Positions 25,239 through 31,595 of a DNA stretch of 32,017 nucleotides are shown piece after piece. This DNA comes from Geobacteraceae bacterium (GTDB lineage: Bacteria > Desulfobacterota > Desulfuromonadia > Desulfuromonadales > BM103). The stretch is taken from assembly GCA_024641085.1 (NCBI GenBank), contig JAHEDT010000023.1, positions 13,886 to 45,902 of the forward strand, written 5' to 3'. The first letter of the stretch is position 1. Each line of letters begins with the position of its first letter. The notes under the pieces were generated by a model. That model made no database searches. It saw nothing but the letters and a program-made list of their open reading frames with translations, and had not been told where the DNA came from. Made by a program: the position numbers and the translations under genes.

Positions 25239-25928
25239 ATGGCTCTAATCGAACTGCACAACGTTTCCAAGATCTACCGCCTGGGCAGTCAGTCTGTGTC
25301 GGCCCTGTCAGAGCTATCGCTGACATTCGAGGCCGGAGAATTTGCCGTACTGGCCGGCCCGTCAGGAAGCGGCAAGACAACAGCACTCAACCTGATCGGC
25401 TGCCTGGATCGACCGACGTCAGGACAGGTGATCGTCAACGATATGAATCTTGGCACGGCCAGTTCCAGGCAGCTTGCCGATTTCCGCCTGCAGCACATCG
25501 GTTTCATATTCCAGTCCTACAATCTGATTCCGGTCTTGACAGCCGCCGAAAATGCCGAGTTCACGCTGATGCTACAGAAAATTCCGAAAGCACCCCGCCG
25601 GGAACGGGTCCGCAGGCTGTTTGCCGAACTCGGCATCGATGGCCTGGAAGAACGTCGCCCGGCCGACCTTTCCGGTGGACAGCAGCAGCGGGTGGCCATC
25701 GCCAGGGCCATGGCCGGAAACCCTCGCGTGATACTGGCTGACGAGCCAACCGCCAACCTCGATTCTCACGCAGCAGAAGAACTCCTGGAACTTATGCGCC
25801 GGCTCAACCGGGAGCAAGGCACGACCTTTGTGTTCAGCTCCCATGACGATCGCGTCATCTCCCAGGCAAGGCGGGTGATTCGCCTGGAGGACGGCTGCCT
25901 CGCCGGCGACACCGGACACGACAGATGA
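25239..25928 (+). CDS. ABC transporter ATP-binding protein, LolD/MacB type
   Basis: A 229-residue ATPase with Walker A GPSGSGKTT at 40-48, Q-loop FIFQSYNL, signature LSGGQQQ at 144-150, Walker B VILADEPTANLD at about 164-175 and the H-loop SSHD. The words GPSGSGKTTALNLIG and FQSYNLIPVLTAAENAE are the LolD/MacB/FtsE pattern. It would energise the two permeases encoded upstream. The ATG at 25239 has only a weak GGGAT site directly after a repeat, so translation may be low. The stop overlaps the beta-barrel gene (ATGA), so the last two genes are coupled. Confidence 0.93.
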   Translation: MALIELHNVSKIYRLGSQSVSALSELSLTFEAGEFAVLAGPSGSGKTTALNLIGCLDRPTSGQVIVNDMNLGTASSRQLADFRLQHIGFIFQSYNLIPVLTAAENAEFTLMLQKIPKAPRRERVRRLFAELGIDGLEERRPADLSGGQQQRVAIARAMAGNPRVILADEPTANLDSHAAEELLELMRRLNREQGTTFVFSSHDDRVISQARRVIRLEDGCLAGDTGHDR

Positions 25929-27154
25929 AACCAGGCTGCCTGCAAACACGTCCAGTGATCAAGGTGGCTCTGGTCCTCGTTGTTTGCCTGCTCTGGCCAC
26001 CATTTCGGGCCGCTGGGGAGGCACCCCAATGGAGCGGTTCCCTCAAATCCCTCAACCTTTACGGTGAGGCATCACCCGCAGACTTGTTCCCCTCCTATCG
26101 ACTCTCCAGCAACAAACTGCGCCTCAACATGGATTGGCAGGCGGCCCCGGAGTGGCGCTTTGAAGCAGCCATCGACCACCAGTATCTCTGGAGCGACCCG
26201 GCTGAAACGTTTACTGTTCCGACCGACGACCAAAACCGCCATGTCGACCTGGACAAGACCTGGCATCATGATGAGCATGGCACCAGCCGCCTGCAGATCG
26301 ACCGGCTGAACCTGCAGTGGCGAACTGGTCCGCTGGACGCTACCGTCGGGCGACAGGCGGTCGGCTTCGGCAGGATTCTGATCTCCTCGCCCCTGGATGT
26401 GATCAACCCCTTCCCTCCTGACGCCATTGACACCGATGTACGCAGCGGCATCGATGCCTTGCGCACCATCTTCAATTACGGGCTCGACGGCCAGCTTGGC
26501 GGGGTTGCCGTCTGGGGGGACGAACCCCGCCATGATTCTTTCCTGGCCACTTGGACAGATAACCGGTCCGGTGTGGACCTGCTGATGATCGGGGGCAGCC
26601 TGCGGGGTCGTTCCATGTTCGGTGCCGGCCTGGCCGGCAGCCTCGGTACCCTGGGATTGAAAGGCGAATTCAGCATCCACAAAGGCCGGGATGTGGGGGA
26701 CATCGGCGGAGATCTTGACGATTACTTCACCCTGGCCGCCGTTGAAACCTGGTACCGTTTTGACAACGGCATCTCCCTGGTGGTCGAGTATCTTTACAAC
26801 GGCCCCGGTGCCGACAGCCCGGAAGATTACCCCGAGGTCCTCAACTCGGCGCCCCTGCAGGAAGGGCTGACCTACCTGCTCGGCCGTCACTACCTCATGG
26901 TTGCGCCTTCCTATGAACTCCATCCACTGGCAACGTTGCAGGGCCTGGCAATTTACAACCTCGGTGACGACTCGGCCTTGCTGCGCCCCACCCTGGACCT
27001 CAACCTCGCCGACAACCTTTCCTTGCAGCTTTTTTGGACCTGGTACACGGGAGAATCACCGCGTGTCGTTGCGTCTGCCCAGTTCGCTGAACCCCGCAGC
27101 GAATACGGCATGCTTGGTGACAGCGGCGGTTTTTTCCTGAAATGGTTTTTCTGA
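25925..27154 (+). CDS. Predicted outer-membrane beta-barrel protein of the ABC cassette
   Basis: A 409-residue protein with a signal peptide (about 1-30, ending FRAAGEA) and alternating strand pattern throughout: LRLNMDWQAAPEWRFEAAID, LQIDRLNLQWRTGPLDATVG (pieces at about 60-145) and so on, ending in KWFF with the C-terminal aromatic residue typical of outer-membrane barrels. No family name can be given with certainty; it resembles the porin/DUF1302-like barrels that accompany LolA-like proteins in other envelope operons. Its ATGA overlap with the ATPase shows it belongs to the cassette, possibly as the outer-membrane receptor or gate for the transported cargo. Confidence 0.75.
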   Translation: MKPGCLQTRPVIKVALVLVVCLLWPPFRAAGEAPQWSGSLKSLNLYGEASPADLFPSYRLSSNKLRLNMDWQAAPEWRFEAAIDHQYLWSDPAETFTVPTDDQNRHVDLDKTWHHDEHGTSRLQIDRLNLQWRTGPLDATVGRQAVGFGRILISSPLDVINPFPPDAIDTDVRSGIDALRTIFNYGLDGQLGGVAVWGDEPRHDSFLATWTDNRSGVDLLMIGGSLRGRSMFGAGLAGSLGTLGLKGEFSIHKGRDVGDIGGDLDDYFTLAAVETWYRFDNGISLVVEYLYNGPGADSPEDYPEVLNSAPLQEGLTYLLGRHYLMVAPSYELHPLATLQGLAIYNLGDDSALLRPTLDLNLADNLSLQLFWTWYTGESPRVVASAQFAEPRSEYGMLGDSGGFFLKWFF

Positions 27155-27195
27155 TTGTTGTCTGAATCCGGCAGGCTTCAAGTGCCCAAGAGATA

Positions 27196-27238
27196 GACCG
27201 GTCAGCAAGAGAGCATGGTCTTGCCCCAGCGACCGGCC
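27196..27238. other. Hairpin between convergent genes
   Basis: GACCGGTC plus GCAAGA (27196-27210) faces TCTTGC and GACCGGCC (27219-27238) with an 8-nt loop and a small internal bulge. No T-run follows, so termination is only possible. It separates the barrel gene from mnmM. Confidence 0.4.
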
Positions 27239-27254
27239 ATTTATGACTGGTCCT

Positions 27255-27857
27255 TCAGATAAGGCGCTCCGCTACCAGCAGATAGGGAGCGCGGCTGATA
27301 TTTGCCGCACGCAGGGAGAGCACCTGCCACCGGTCGCTGGGCAAATGACTGAAGAGGGTATTGACCAGGGCGCCTTCTTCCTCGCCACCGGGGTGGGCCG
27401 GATAGACCGTTACGGCAAGACGACCTCCGGGAGCCAGTAAACCGAGAGACGCCTGCACGGCCTGCAGGGTCGAAGCGGGGCGTGTGATCAACAGCGGATC
27501 CCCCCCCGGCAGATAACCGAGGTTGGCCATGATTGCCGTGGCGGGAGACTGCAGGACTCTGCCAACGGCACTGTGACAGGCCTGAATCAGGAAAACCCCG
27601 GCTCGAACTGGCAGCACTTGTTCCGCAGGCCAGGCATGGACGGCAAAGCCATGGCTTTTCAGCAGCGCCGAGGTTTGTTCGATGGCCGCCGATTGCACAT
27701 CGAACGCCACGACCTGCCCCTCCGCACCGACCGCCCGGGCCAATGCCAAGGTATCCCTCCCCGTACCGGCAGTCAGGTCAACGGCCAGCACACCGGGACG
27801 GAGAACTTCACCTATCAGCTGCTGACTCCATGGAACGATGCGGGTTAAAGAACTCAT
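27255..27857 (-). CDS. mnmM: MnmM/YtqB-like SAM-dependent tRNA methyltransferase
   Basis: A 200-residue Rossmann methyltransferase of the rRNA_methylase/YtqB family, which in Gram-positive bacteria completes the mnm5 modification of tRNA wobble uridine. The opening LTRIVPWSQQLI, SAM site DLTAGTGRDTLALA, the NLGYLPGGD motif, TRPASTLQAVQASL and the catalytic-region words VYPAHPGGEEE all follow the YtqB pattern closely. Proteobacteria commonly use MnmC for this step, so a YtqB-type enzyme here is a useful phylogenetic note. No ribosome site is visible before the ATG; a short repeat (27864-27885) abuts it instead, so translation may be weak or start elsewhere. Confidence 0.8.
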   Translation of the reverse strand: MSSLTRIVPWSQQLIGEVLRPGVLAVDLTAGTGRDTLALARAVGAEGQVVAFDVQSAAIEQTSALLKSHGFAVHAWPAEQVLPVRAGVFLIQACHSAVGRVLQSPATAIMANLGYLPGGDPLLITRPASTLQAVQASLGLLAPGGRLAVTVYPAHPGGEEEGALVNTLFSHLPSDRWQVLSLRAANISRAPYLLVAERLI

Positions 27858-27863
27858 CAGAAA

Positions 27864-27885
27864 CGCGAGTCACGAGGTGCGAGGG
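27864..27885. repeat. GCGAGTCACGAGGTGCGAGG short repeat
   Basis: A 20-base GA/CG word directly upstream of the mnmM start codon; the word CGAGGTGC also occurs inverted at 25223-25232 (GCACCTCG). A copy of an intergenic repeat style. Confidence 0.5.
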
Positions 27886-27973
27886 GGGAAAATTCAAAAT
27901 CCTTGGTTACAGGTATTTTTGGCGGTGACATGATGATTTTCAGCTAGGATGTTGTTGCCTAGGGCTGCGTCTC

Positions 27974-28432
27974 TCACTTGGCGCTGCGCGTCTCGTTGAG
28001 GACCATCAGCTTCCGGTCAATGACGTCCTTGTGATCAAGGCGCAGCAGGGTGGCCAGTTGTCGCGCCAGGGCGTCTTCGTACTTATCCAGGGTGCCGTCA
28101 GCGTAAATCACCCGCCAGACCCCTTCCATGACATCGAGTTTCTCCGCGCGGCTGAAATGGGCGTTGATCTCCCGGGCGAACTGGAAGAGGTCAAGGCTTT
28201 CCTGGCGATGTTCCTGGGAGTAGTCGATCAGTTCGGTCACTGCAGCGGCGGACAGGTCGAATTTTCGGGCCAGCAGGTCATGGACGATTTTAGCCTCTAC
28301 GGCCTGGTAGTGGCCATCGCTCTGGGCCACCTCCAGCAGCAGGGCACAGGTCGCGACCTGGACGCGCTCGAAGCGACTGTCCCGGACGACTTGATCCTCT
28401 CCCTGCAGCAGAGTCATGATACGCTTGAACAT
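27974..28432 (-). CDS. TerB-like (tellurite-resistance fold) protein
   Basis: A 152-residue all-helical cytoplasmic protein. The pattern VATCALLLEVAQSDGHYQAVEAKIV and its near-repeat EGVWRVIYADGTLDKYEDAL (each with the acidic xADG/SDG turn, pieces at about 27-50 and 105-125) is characteristic of the TerB domain, which binds metal ions at those acidic turns. The function of stand-alone TerB proteins is not established. The ATG at 28432 lies 4 nt after the stop of the DUF190 gene; the longer GTG start at 28465 would overlap that gene. Last gene of the lipoprotein-crcB-DUF190 operon. Confidence 0.78.
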   Translation of the reverse strand: MFKRIMTLLQGEDQVVRDSRFERVQVATCALLLEVAQSDGHYQAVEAKIVHDLLARKFDLSAAAVTELIDYSQEHRQESLDLFQFAREINAHFSRAEKLDVMEGVWRVIYADGTLDKYEDALARQLATLLRLDHKDVIDRKLMVLNETRSAK

Positions 28433-28436
28433 GTGG

Positions 28437-28772
28437 TTAGCTATCCTTGTGGAAATTGATGACACGGGCTTTTTCCAGGGTGATCAGGCCCCCCTGGAAC
28501 ATCCCTTCGATGAGCGGCAGAACCGCCTCGATTTTATCTTCCCGGTCGACCACCTCGACCACCACGGGAAGATCGCTGCTCAGGCGCAGGAAGCGGTCGG
28601 AATGCACGGCATTTTTACCGCTGTACCCCATGGCCCCCTTGATGACCGTGGCCCCGGCCACCCCCTCGGCGCGAAACAGTTCAACCAGGGCCTCATAGAG
28701 CGCCTGCTTCTGATAGCGGTCACTCTCGCCGACAAAGATCCTCATCAGGATCATCTCTTGCTGTTGCACCAT
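28437..28772 (-). CDS. DUF190 family protein
   Basis: A 111-residue cytoplasmic protein of the DUF190 family, a ferredoxin-like/PII-like fold of unknown function often encoded next to the fluoride channel CrcB. Seen: MRIFVGESDRY, LYEALVELFRAEGVAGATVIKG (in pieces), the AMGYSG turn, LSSDLPVVVEVVD and the end EGMFQGGLITLEKARV, all typical. I start at ATG 28772 (MVQQQEM), which follows GAGG; a start nearer the core at 28745 would also give a complete domain. A regulatory role for the channel, by analogy with PII-like proteins, is inference. Confidence 0.88.
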   Translation of the reverse strand: MVQQQEMILMRIFVGESDRYQKQALYEALVELFRAEGVAGATVIKGAMGYSGKNAVHSDRFLRLSSDLPVVVEVVDREDKIEAVLPLIEGMFQGGLITLEKARVINFHKDS

Positions 28773-28800
28773 GCTTCCTCGCTTTCGCCACAAGGGCCGC

Positions 28801-29172
28801 TCACATCTGCCGGGCCAGGTAAATTCCGACCAGCGCGGCCACGATACAGACGGTGACGTTCAGCAGAACATTGGCCCCGGCCGCGACCAGGCTGCCCTCT
28901 TCCAGGAGCCTTACGGTTTCGTAGGAGAAAGTAGAAAAGGTCGTAAAGCCGCCCATGAAACCGACGGTCAGGCCGAAACGCAACTCCGGGCTCAGGAGGG
29001 TGCTGCGCAAACTGCCCTCCATGATCAGGCCAAGCAGGAGGGAACCAATCACATTGACGGCCAATGTGCCATAGGGAAGTGCCTTGCCGGAGAGATCATA
29101 CACCCATCCGGACACCAGGTAGCGCGCAACGCAGCCGAAGCCGCCGAATATTCCCAGGTAAAGTATCTTCAC
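28801..29172 (-). CDS. crcB: CrcB/Fluc fluoride channel
   Basis: A 123-residue, four-helix inner-membrane protein that exports fluoride as an inverted-topology dimer. The signature GFMGGFTTFSTFSYE in helix 3 with the phenylalanine box and NxxGS in helix 2 (NVIGSLLLG) are present; the early GGFGCVARY carries the conserved arginine. Normal length. It starts with GTG at 29172 with an AAGGG site 4 nt upstream and 12 nt after the small lipoprotein stop. With only about 42 nt of leader before the first gene there is no room for a fluoride riboswitch, so regulation must differ from the well-known riboswitch cases. Confidence 0.95.
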   Translation of the reverse strand: MKILYLGIFGGFGCVARYLVSGWVYDLSGKALPYGTLAVNVIGSLLLGLIMEGSLRSTLLSPELRFGLTVGFMGGFTTFSTFSYETVRLLEEGSLVAAGANVLLNVTVCIVAALVGIYLARQM

Positions 29173-29184
29173 GACCCTTGTCGT

Positions 29185-29331
29185 CTAAAAGCGCTTCTCG
29201 AAGAGAGCGTCGAATTCATTGCCGCAGGCCGGGCAAACAACCTTGCCACGGGCCTGGCCCGGGGTTGTTGCGCAAGCCGTCAGGAGCGCGGTCATGAGAA
29301 GAACCGCAACCAGAACACGAAGGCAATACAT
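29185..29331 (-). CDS. Small lipoprotein with a CPxC motif
   Basis: A 48-residue product: a basic N terminus, a hydrophobic helix and the lipobox LLTAC (lipidated Cys at about 20), then a 28-residue mature tail containing VVCPACGNEFDALFEKRF-type CPxC (C33 and C36). It begins at ATG 29331 with a strong AGGAGGAAA site. Two cysteines in the style of a half zinc ribbon or a redox pair facing the periplasm. I do not recognise a family. It heads the operon with crcB, DUF190 and TerB-like genes under the promoter at 29381-29409. Confidence 0.7.
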   Translation of the reverse strand: MYCLRVLVAVLLMTALLTACATTPGQARGKVVCPACGNEFDALFEKRF

Positions 29332-29380
29332 GAGCTTTTCCTCCTGGCACGACAGGGTTGACTGGCGCCAAACTGGTGAC

Positions 29381-29409
29381 ATTATGCGGTGGGCATGAGC
29401 GACTGTCAA
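29381..29409 (-). promoter_or_regulatory. Sigma70 promoter of the lipoprotein-crcB operon
   Basis: Minus strand: -35 TTGACA (29409-29404), 17-bp spacer, -10 CATAAT (29386-29381). Full-consensus -35 and one mismatch in the -10; it gives a leader of about 42 nt. Confidence 0.8.
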
Positions 29410-29437
29410 CTTTTACCACGCATCCGGAAAGACCCTC

Positions 29438-29466
29438 TTGCACAATGACATTCGATTTGGTATATA
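29438..29466 (+). promoter_or_regulatory. Sigma70 promoter of rpoH
   Basis: TTGCAC (29438-29443), 17-bp spacer, TATATA (29461-29466). Transcription would start inside the CIRCE element at about 29473, the usual arrangement for HrcA repression. Confidence 0.6.
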
Positions 29467-29469
29467 TAT

Positions 29470-29496
29470 TTGGCACTCGTTGTAGTAGAGTGCTAA
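29470..29496 (+). promoter_or_regulatory. CIRCE operator (HrcA-binding inverted repeat) upstream of rpoH
   Basis: Left arm TTGGCACTC (29470-29478), 9-bp spacer, right arm GAGTGCTAA (29488-29496). This matches the consensus TTAGCACTC-N9-GAGTGCTAA with a single change, including the exact spacer. HrcA is the known ligand of CIRCE; hrcA itself is not in this window. Confidence 0.92.
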
Positions 29497-29522
29497 AAAT
29501 CGATTTACAAGGTATAAATTTA

Positions 29523-30368
29523 ATGCGTACGCTGAATTTACCGATCACGACCGATACCTTTGAACATTACATGGTCCAGGTCAACCGCTTCGACCTGCTC
29601 AGTGCGGAACAGGAGTACGACCTCGCCGTCCGGCACCTGCAGAACGGCGACATGGAAGCGGCTCACCGGCTGATCTGTGCCAACCTGCGTTTCGTCGTCA
29701 AAGTCGCCAACGAATACCGCGGCTATGGCCTGCGCCTGCTCGACCTCGTCCAGGAGGGCAACATTGGCCTGATGATGGCCGTCAAAAAGTTTGACCCGAT
29801 GCGCGGGACACGGCTGATCACCTATGCCGTCTGGTGGATCCGCGCCTACATCCAGAACTACATCATGCGCAGCTGGTCGCTGGTTAAAATCGGCACCACC
29901 CAGATGCAGAAGAAGCTTTTTTTCAAGTTGGCCCAGACGCGCAACGCCCTGCGTAATCTGACCGGCTCGGAGCAGATCGAGGAGATCGCCAACGAACTTG
30001 AAGTCAACCAGCAAGTGGTGGCTGAAATGACTCAGCGTATGGGCCGTCGCGACGCCTCTCTCGATGTCGAATTGACCGAGGGCGAGGGCTATACGCTGCT
30101 CAATACCCTGGCCGACGAGAGCAGCAACCAGGAAGAACTGCTCCTGGCTCATGAGGAGCAGCGCCTCAATGCCGAACGCACATCGGCCGCCCTGGCTGTC
30201 CTGAAACCCCGGGAACGTCAGATCATCGAACAGAGGATCCTCGCCGAGGCGCCGAGCACCCTGCAGGATCTCGCTGACGAATTCGACATCAGTCGCGAGC
30301 GGGTTCGCCAGATCGAGCAGAATGCTCTGCGCAAACTGAGGACCGCGATCTCTTTGCCGCTAGATTGA
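29523..30368 (+). CDS. rpoH: RpoH heat-shock sigma factor (sigma32)
   Basis: A 281-residue sigma70-family protein, typical for RpoH. Regions: 1.2-like start (FDLLSAEQEYDLAVRHL), 2.1-2.2 (NLRFVVKVANEYRGYGL), 2.3-2.4 (RLITYAVWWIRAYIQNYIM), the RpoH box QKKLFFKLAQTR that separates sigma32 from other sigma factors, and region 4.2 (LADEFDISRERVRQIEQNALRKL). The ATG at 29523 follows AAGG; the longer frame upstream crosses the CIRCE element and was rejected. Transcription is likely controlled by HrcA through that element, so two heat-shock systems are linked in series. Followed by bamD under its own promoter. Confidence 0.95.
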   Translation: MRTLNLPITTDTFEHYMVQVNRFDLLSAEQEYDLAVRHLQNGDMEAAHRLICANLRFVVKVANEYRGYGLRLLDLVQEGNIGLMMAVKKFDPMRGTRLITYAVWWIRAYIQNYIMRSWSLVKIGTTQMQKKLFFKLAQTRNALRNLTGSEQIEEIANELEVNQQVVAEMTQRMGRRDASLDVELTEGEGYTLLNTLADESSNQEELLLAHEEQRLNAERTSAALAVLKPRERQIIEQRILAEAPSTLQDLADEFDISRERVRQIEQNALRKLRTAISLPLD

Positions 30369-30402
30369 GCACTCGTGAGCGCCGGCAGATTTCAGGAAAC
30401 GG

Positions 30403-30432
30403 TTGACAAAAAGGCCGCTTTGCCATTATCTA
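30403..30432 (+). promoter_or_regulatory. Candidate sigma70 promoter of bamD
   Basis: Consensus TTGACA (30403-30408), 18-bp spacer and a weaker TATCTA (30427-30432). It lies just after the rpoH stop. Confidence 0.55.
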
Positions 30433-30489
30433 GTGCTTCGCAAGATTTCCGATCGATCATTTTCAAACCCCACCATCAGGGCGGTCAGA

Positions 30490-31230
30490 ATGCACAAAAC
30501 GTCAAGCTTCCTAGTCCTCTTCAGTCTCCTCCTTTTGACCGCCTGCGCAGCTAAGCCCGAACCGCAACAAGATGCCGGTTACTACTTTCAGGAAGGCGAG
30601 GCATTCTTTGCGGAAGGCCGCTATAAAGACGCTGTCGCTTCCTGGGAGAAGGTCAGGGACAGCTACCTGTCTCCGGAATTGAACACCCTGACCGAGTTGA
30701 AGATTGCCGAGGCCCACTTCCTCAATGAGGAGTATGTCGAAGCCGCCGTCGCCTACGAGGCTTTTTTGAAAAACCACCCTGATCACGCCCGTATTCCCGA
30801 CGTACTTTACCAACTGGGGCTCAGTTACATGTATCAGATTTTGAAACCTGACCAGGATCAGACGGCGACCGTCTCCGCACTGAGGGCTTTCAATAGCCTG
30901 CAGGAGCGCTTCCCGGATGATCGCCGCATGCAGGAAGTGAAGATCTACATCAATCGCTGTCAAAATCAGATTGCCGATAGCGAACTCAACATCGGCCAGT
31001 TCTACCTGCGCACCAAGTACTACTCGGCTGCGATCAACCGGATAGAGGGCCTTCTGAAGAAAAACCCGAGTTATTATCAGGGGGACAAGGCCTACTTCTA
31101 CCTCGGCAAGGCTTACCTGATGAACGGTGAACAGGACAAGGCCGAAGCCGTGTTGAAGACCCTTTTGAAAGATTATGTTGGCAGTGATTTCACCGCTGAG
31201 GCCCAACAGTTGATCGAAGAAAACAACTGA
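30490..31230 (+). CDS. bamD: BamD, outer-membrane protein assembly lipoprotein
   Basis: The essential lipoprotein of the BAM complex that helps insert beta-barrels. A 246-residue precursor with signal peptide and lipobox LLLTAC (Cys at about 19), followed by five TPR-like helical repeats: YYFQEGEAFFAEGRYKDAV, ELKIAEAHFLNEEYVEAA, VLYQLGLSYM, NIGQFYLRTKYYSAAINRIE and AYFYLGKAYLMNGEQDKAE. The spacing and the sequence AINRIEGLL fit BamD rather than a general TPR lipoprotein. ATG 30490 was chosen so that the signal peptide is at the N terminus; the ribosome site is weak (GGGCGG). Strong terminator follows. Confidence 0.9.
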   Translation: MHKTSSFLVLFSLLLLTACAAKPEPQQDAGYYFQEGEAFFAEGRYKDAVASWEKVRDSYLSPELNTLTELKIAEAHFLNEEYVEAAVAYEAFLKNHPDHARIPDVLYQLGLSYMYQILKPDQDQTATVSALRAFNSLQERFPDDRRMQEVKIYINRCQNQIADSELNIGQFYLRTKYYSAAINRIEGLLKKNPSYYQGDKAYFYLGKAYLMNGEQDKAEAVLKTLLKDYVGSDFTAEAQQLIEENN

Positions 31231-31251
31231 ACACCCTGCACTTGACAGATT

Positions 31252-31281
31252 AAAAAGCCCGTCCGGCCGGACGGGCTTTTT
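31252..31281. terminator. Intrinsic terminator after bamD (symmetrical)
   Basis: AAAAAGCCCGTCCGG (31252-31266) is a perfect inverted copy of CCGGACGGGCTTTTT (31267-31281); A-run and T-run on both sides make it work in either direction. Confidence 0.92.
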
Positions 31282-31314
31282 GCGTTTCAGGTCGGGCATT
31301 TGAAGCAAGCAGAT

Positions 31315-31336
31315 AGTATACAGGATACAGTATATT
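31315..31336. repeat. AGTATACAGGATACAGTATA short repeat
   Basis: A 20-base word with dyad character (AGTATAC...GATACAGTAT) similar to the arms at 18519-18624. It ends just upstream of the CoA-transferase promoter. Confidence 0.4.
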
Positions 31337-31341
31337 TTCCC

Positions 31342-31370
31342 TTGACTTGCAGGGGGCCGCATACTATAAA
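31342..31370 (+). promoter_or_regulatory. Sigma70 promoter of the CoA-transferase gene
   Basis: TTGACT (31342-31347), 17-bp spacer, TATAAA (31365-31370). It implies a transcript start near 31377 and a 5' leader of about 220 nt. Confidence 0.7.
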
Positions 31371-31595
31371 AATGTTCTATTTGTATACTGAAAGTTGGCT
31401 GCCCGTCTGTGCGGAATGGCAGGACCGTTACTCGCCTTTTCGTTGTTATGCTTACAAAGGCGCAGATACCCAGGACGCCCGCGTAAAAAAAAACGTCATC
31501 ACCGGGTTCAAGGACAGTGTTTTATTCAACCTTCCCCGGCAGATAATTCCAAATTCGGGATCAGTTCCGAATAAATTCCATCATGGAGGAGAGAG
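31371..31595 (+). promoter_or_regulatory. Long 5' leader of the CoA-transferase gene
   Basis: No gene is supported here. It contains an inverted repeat ATTCGG/CCGAAT (31553-31572) ending 12 nt before the ribosome site GGAGGA (31585-31590), a possible operator or translational switch. I could not match it to a known riboswitch by eye. Confidence 0.4.

Noticed and set aside
29332-29380. Fluoride riboswitch before the crcB operon
   Set aside because: The mapped promoter leaves only about 42 nt of leader, and no GGCGATGG-type core is visible.
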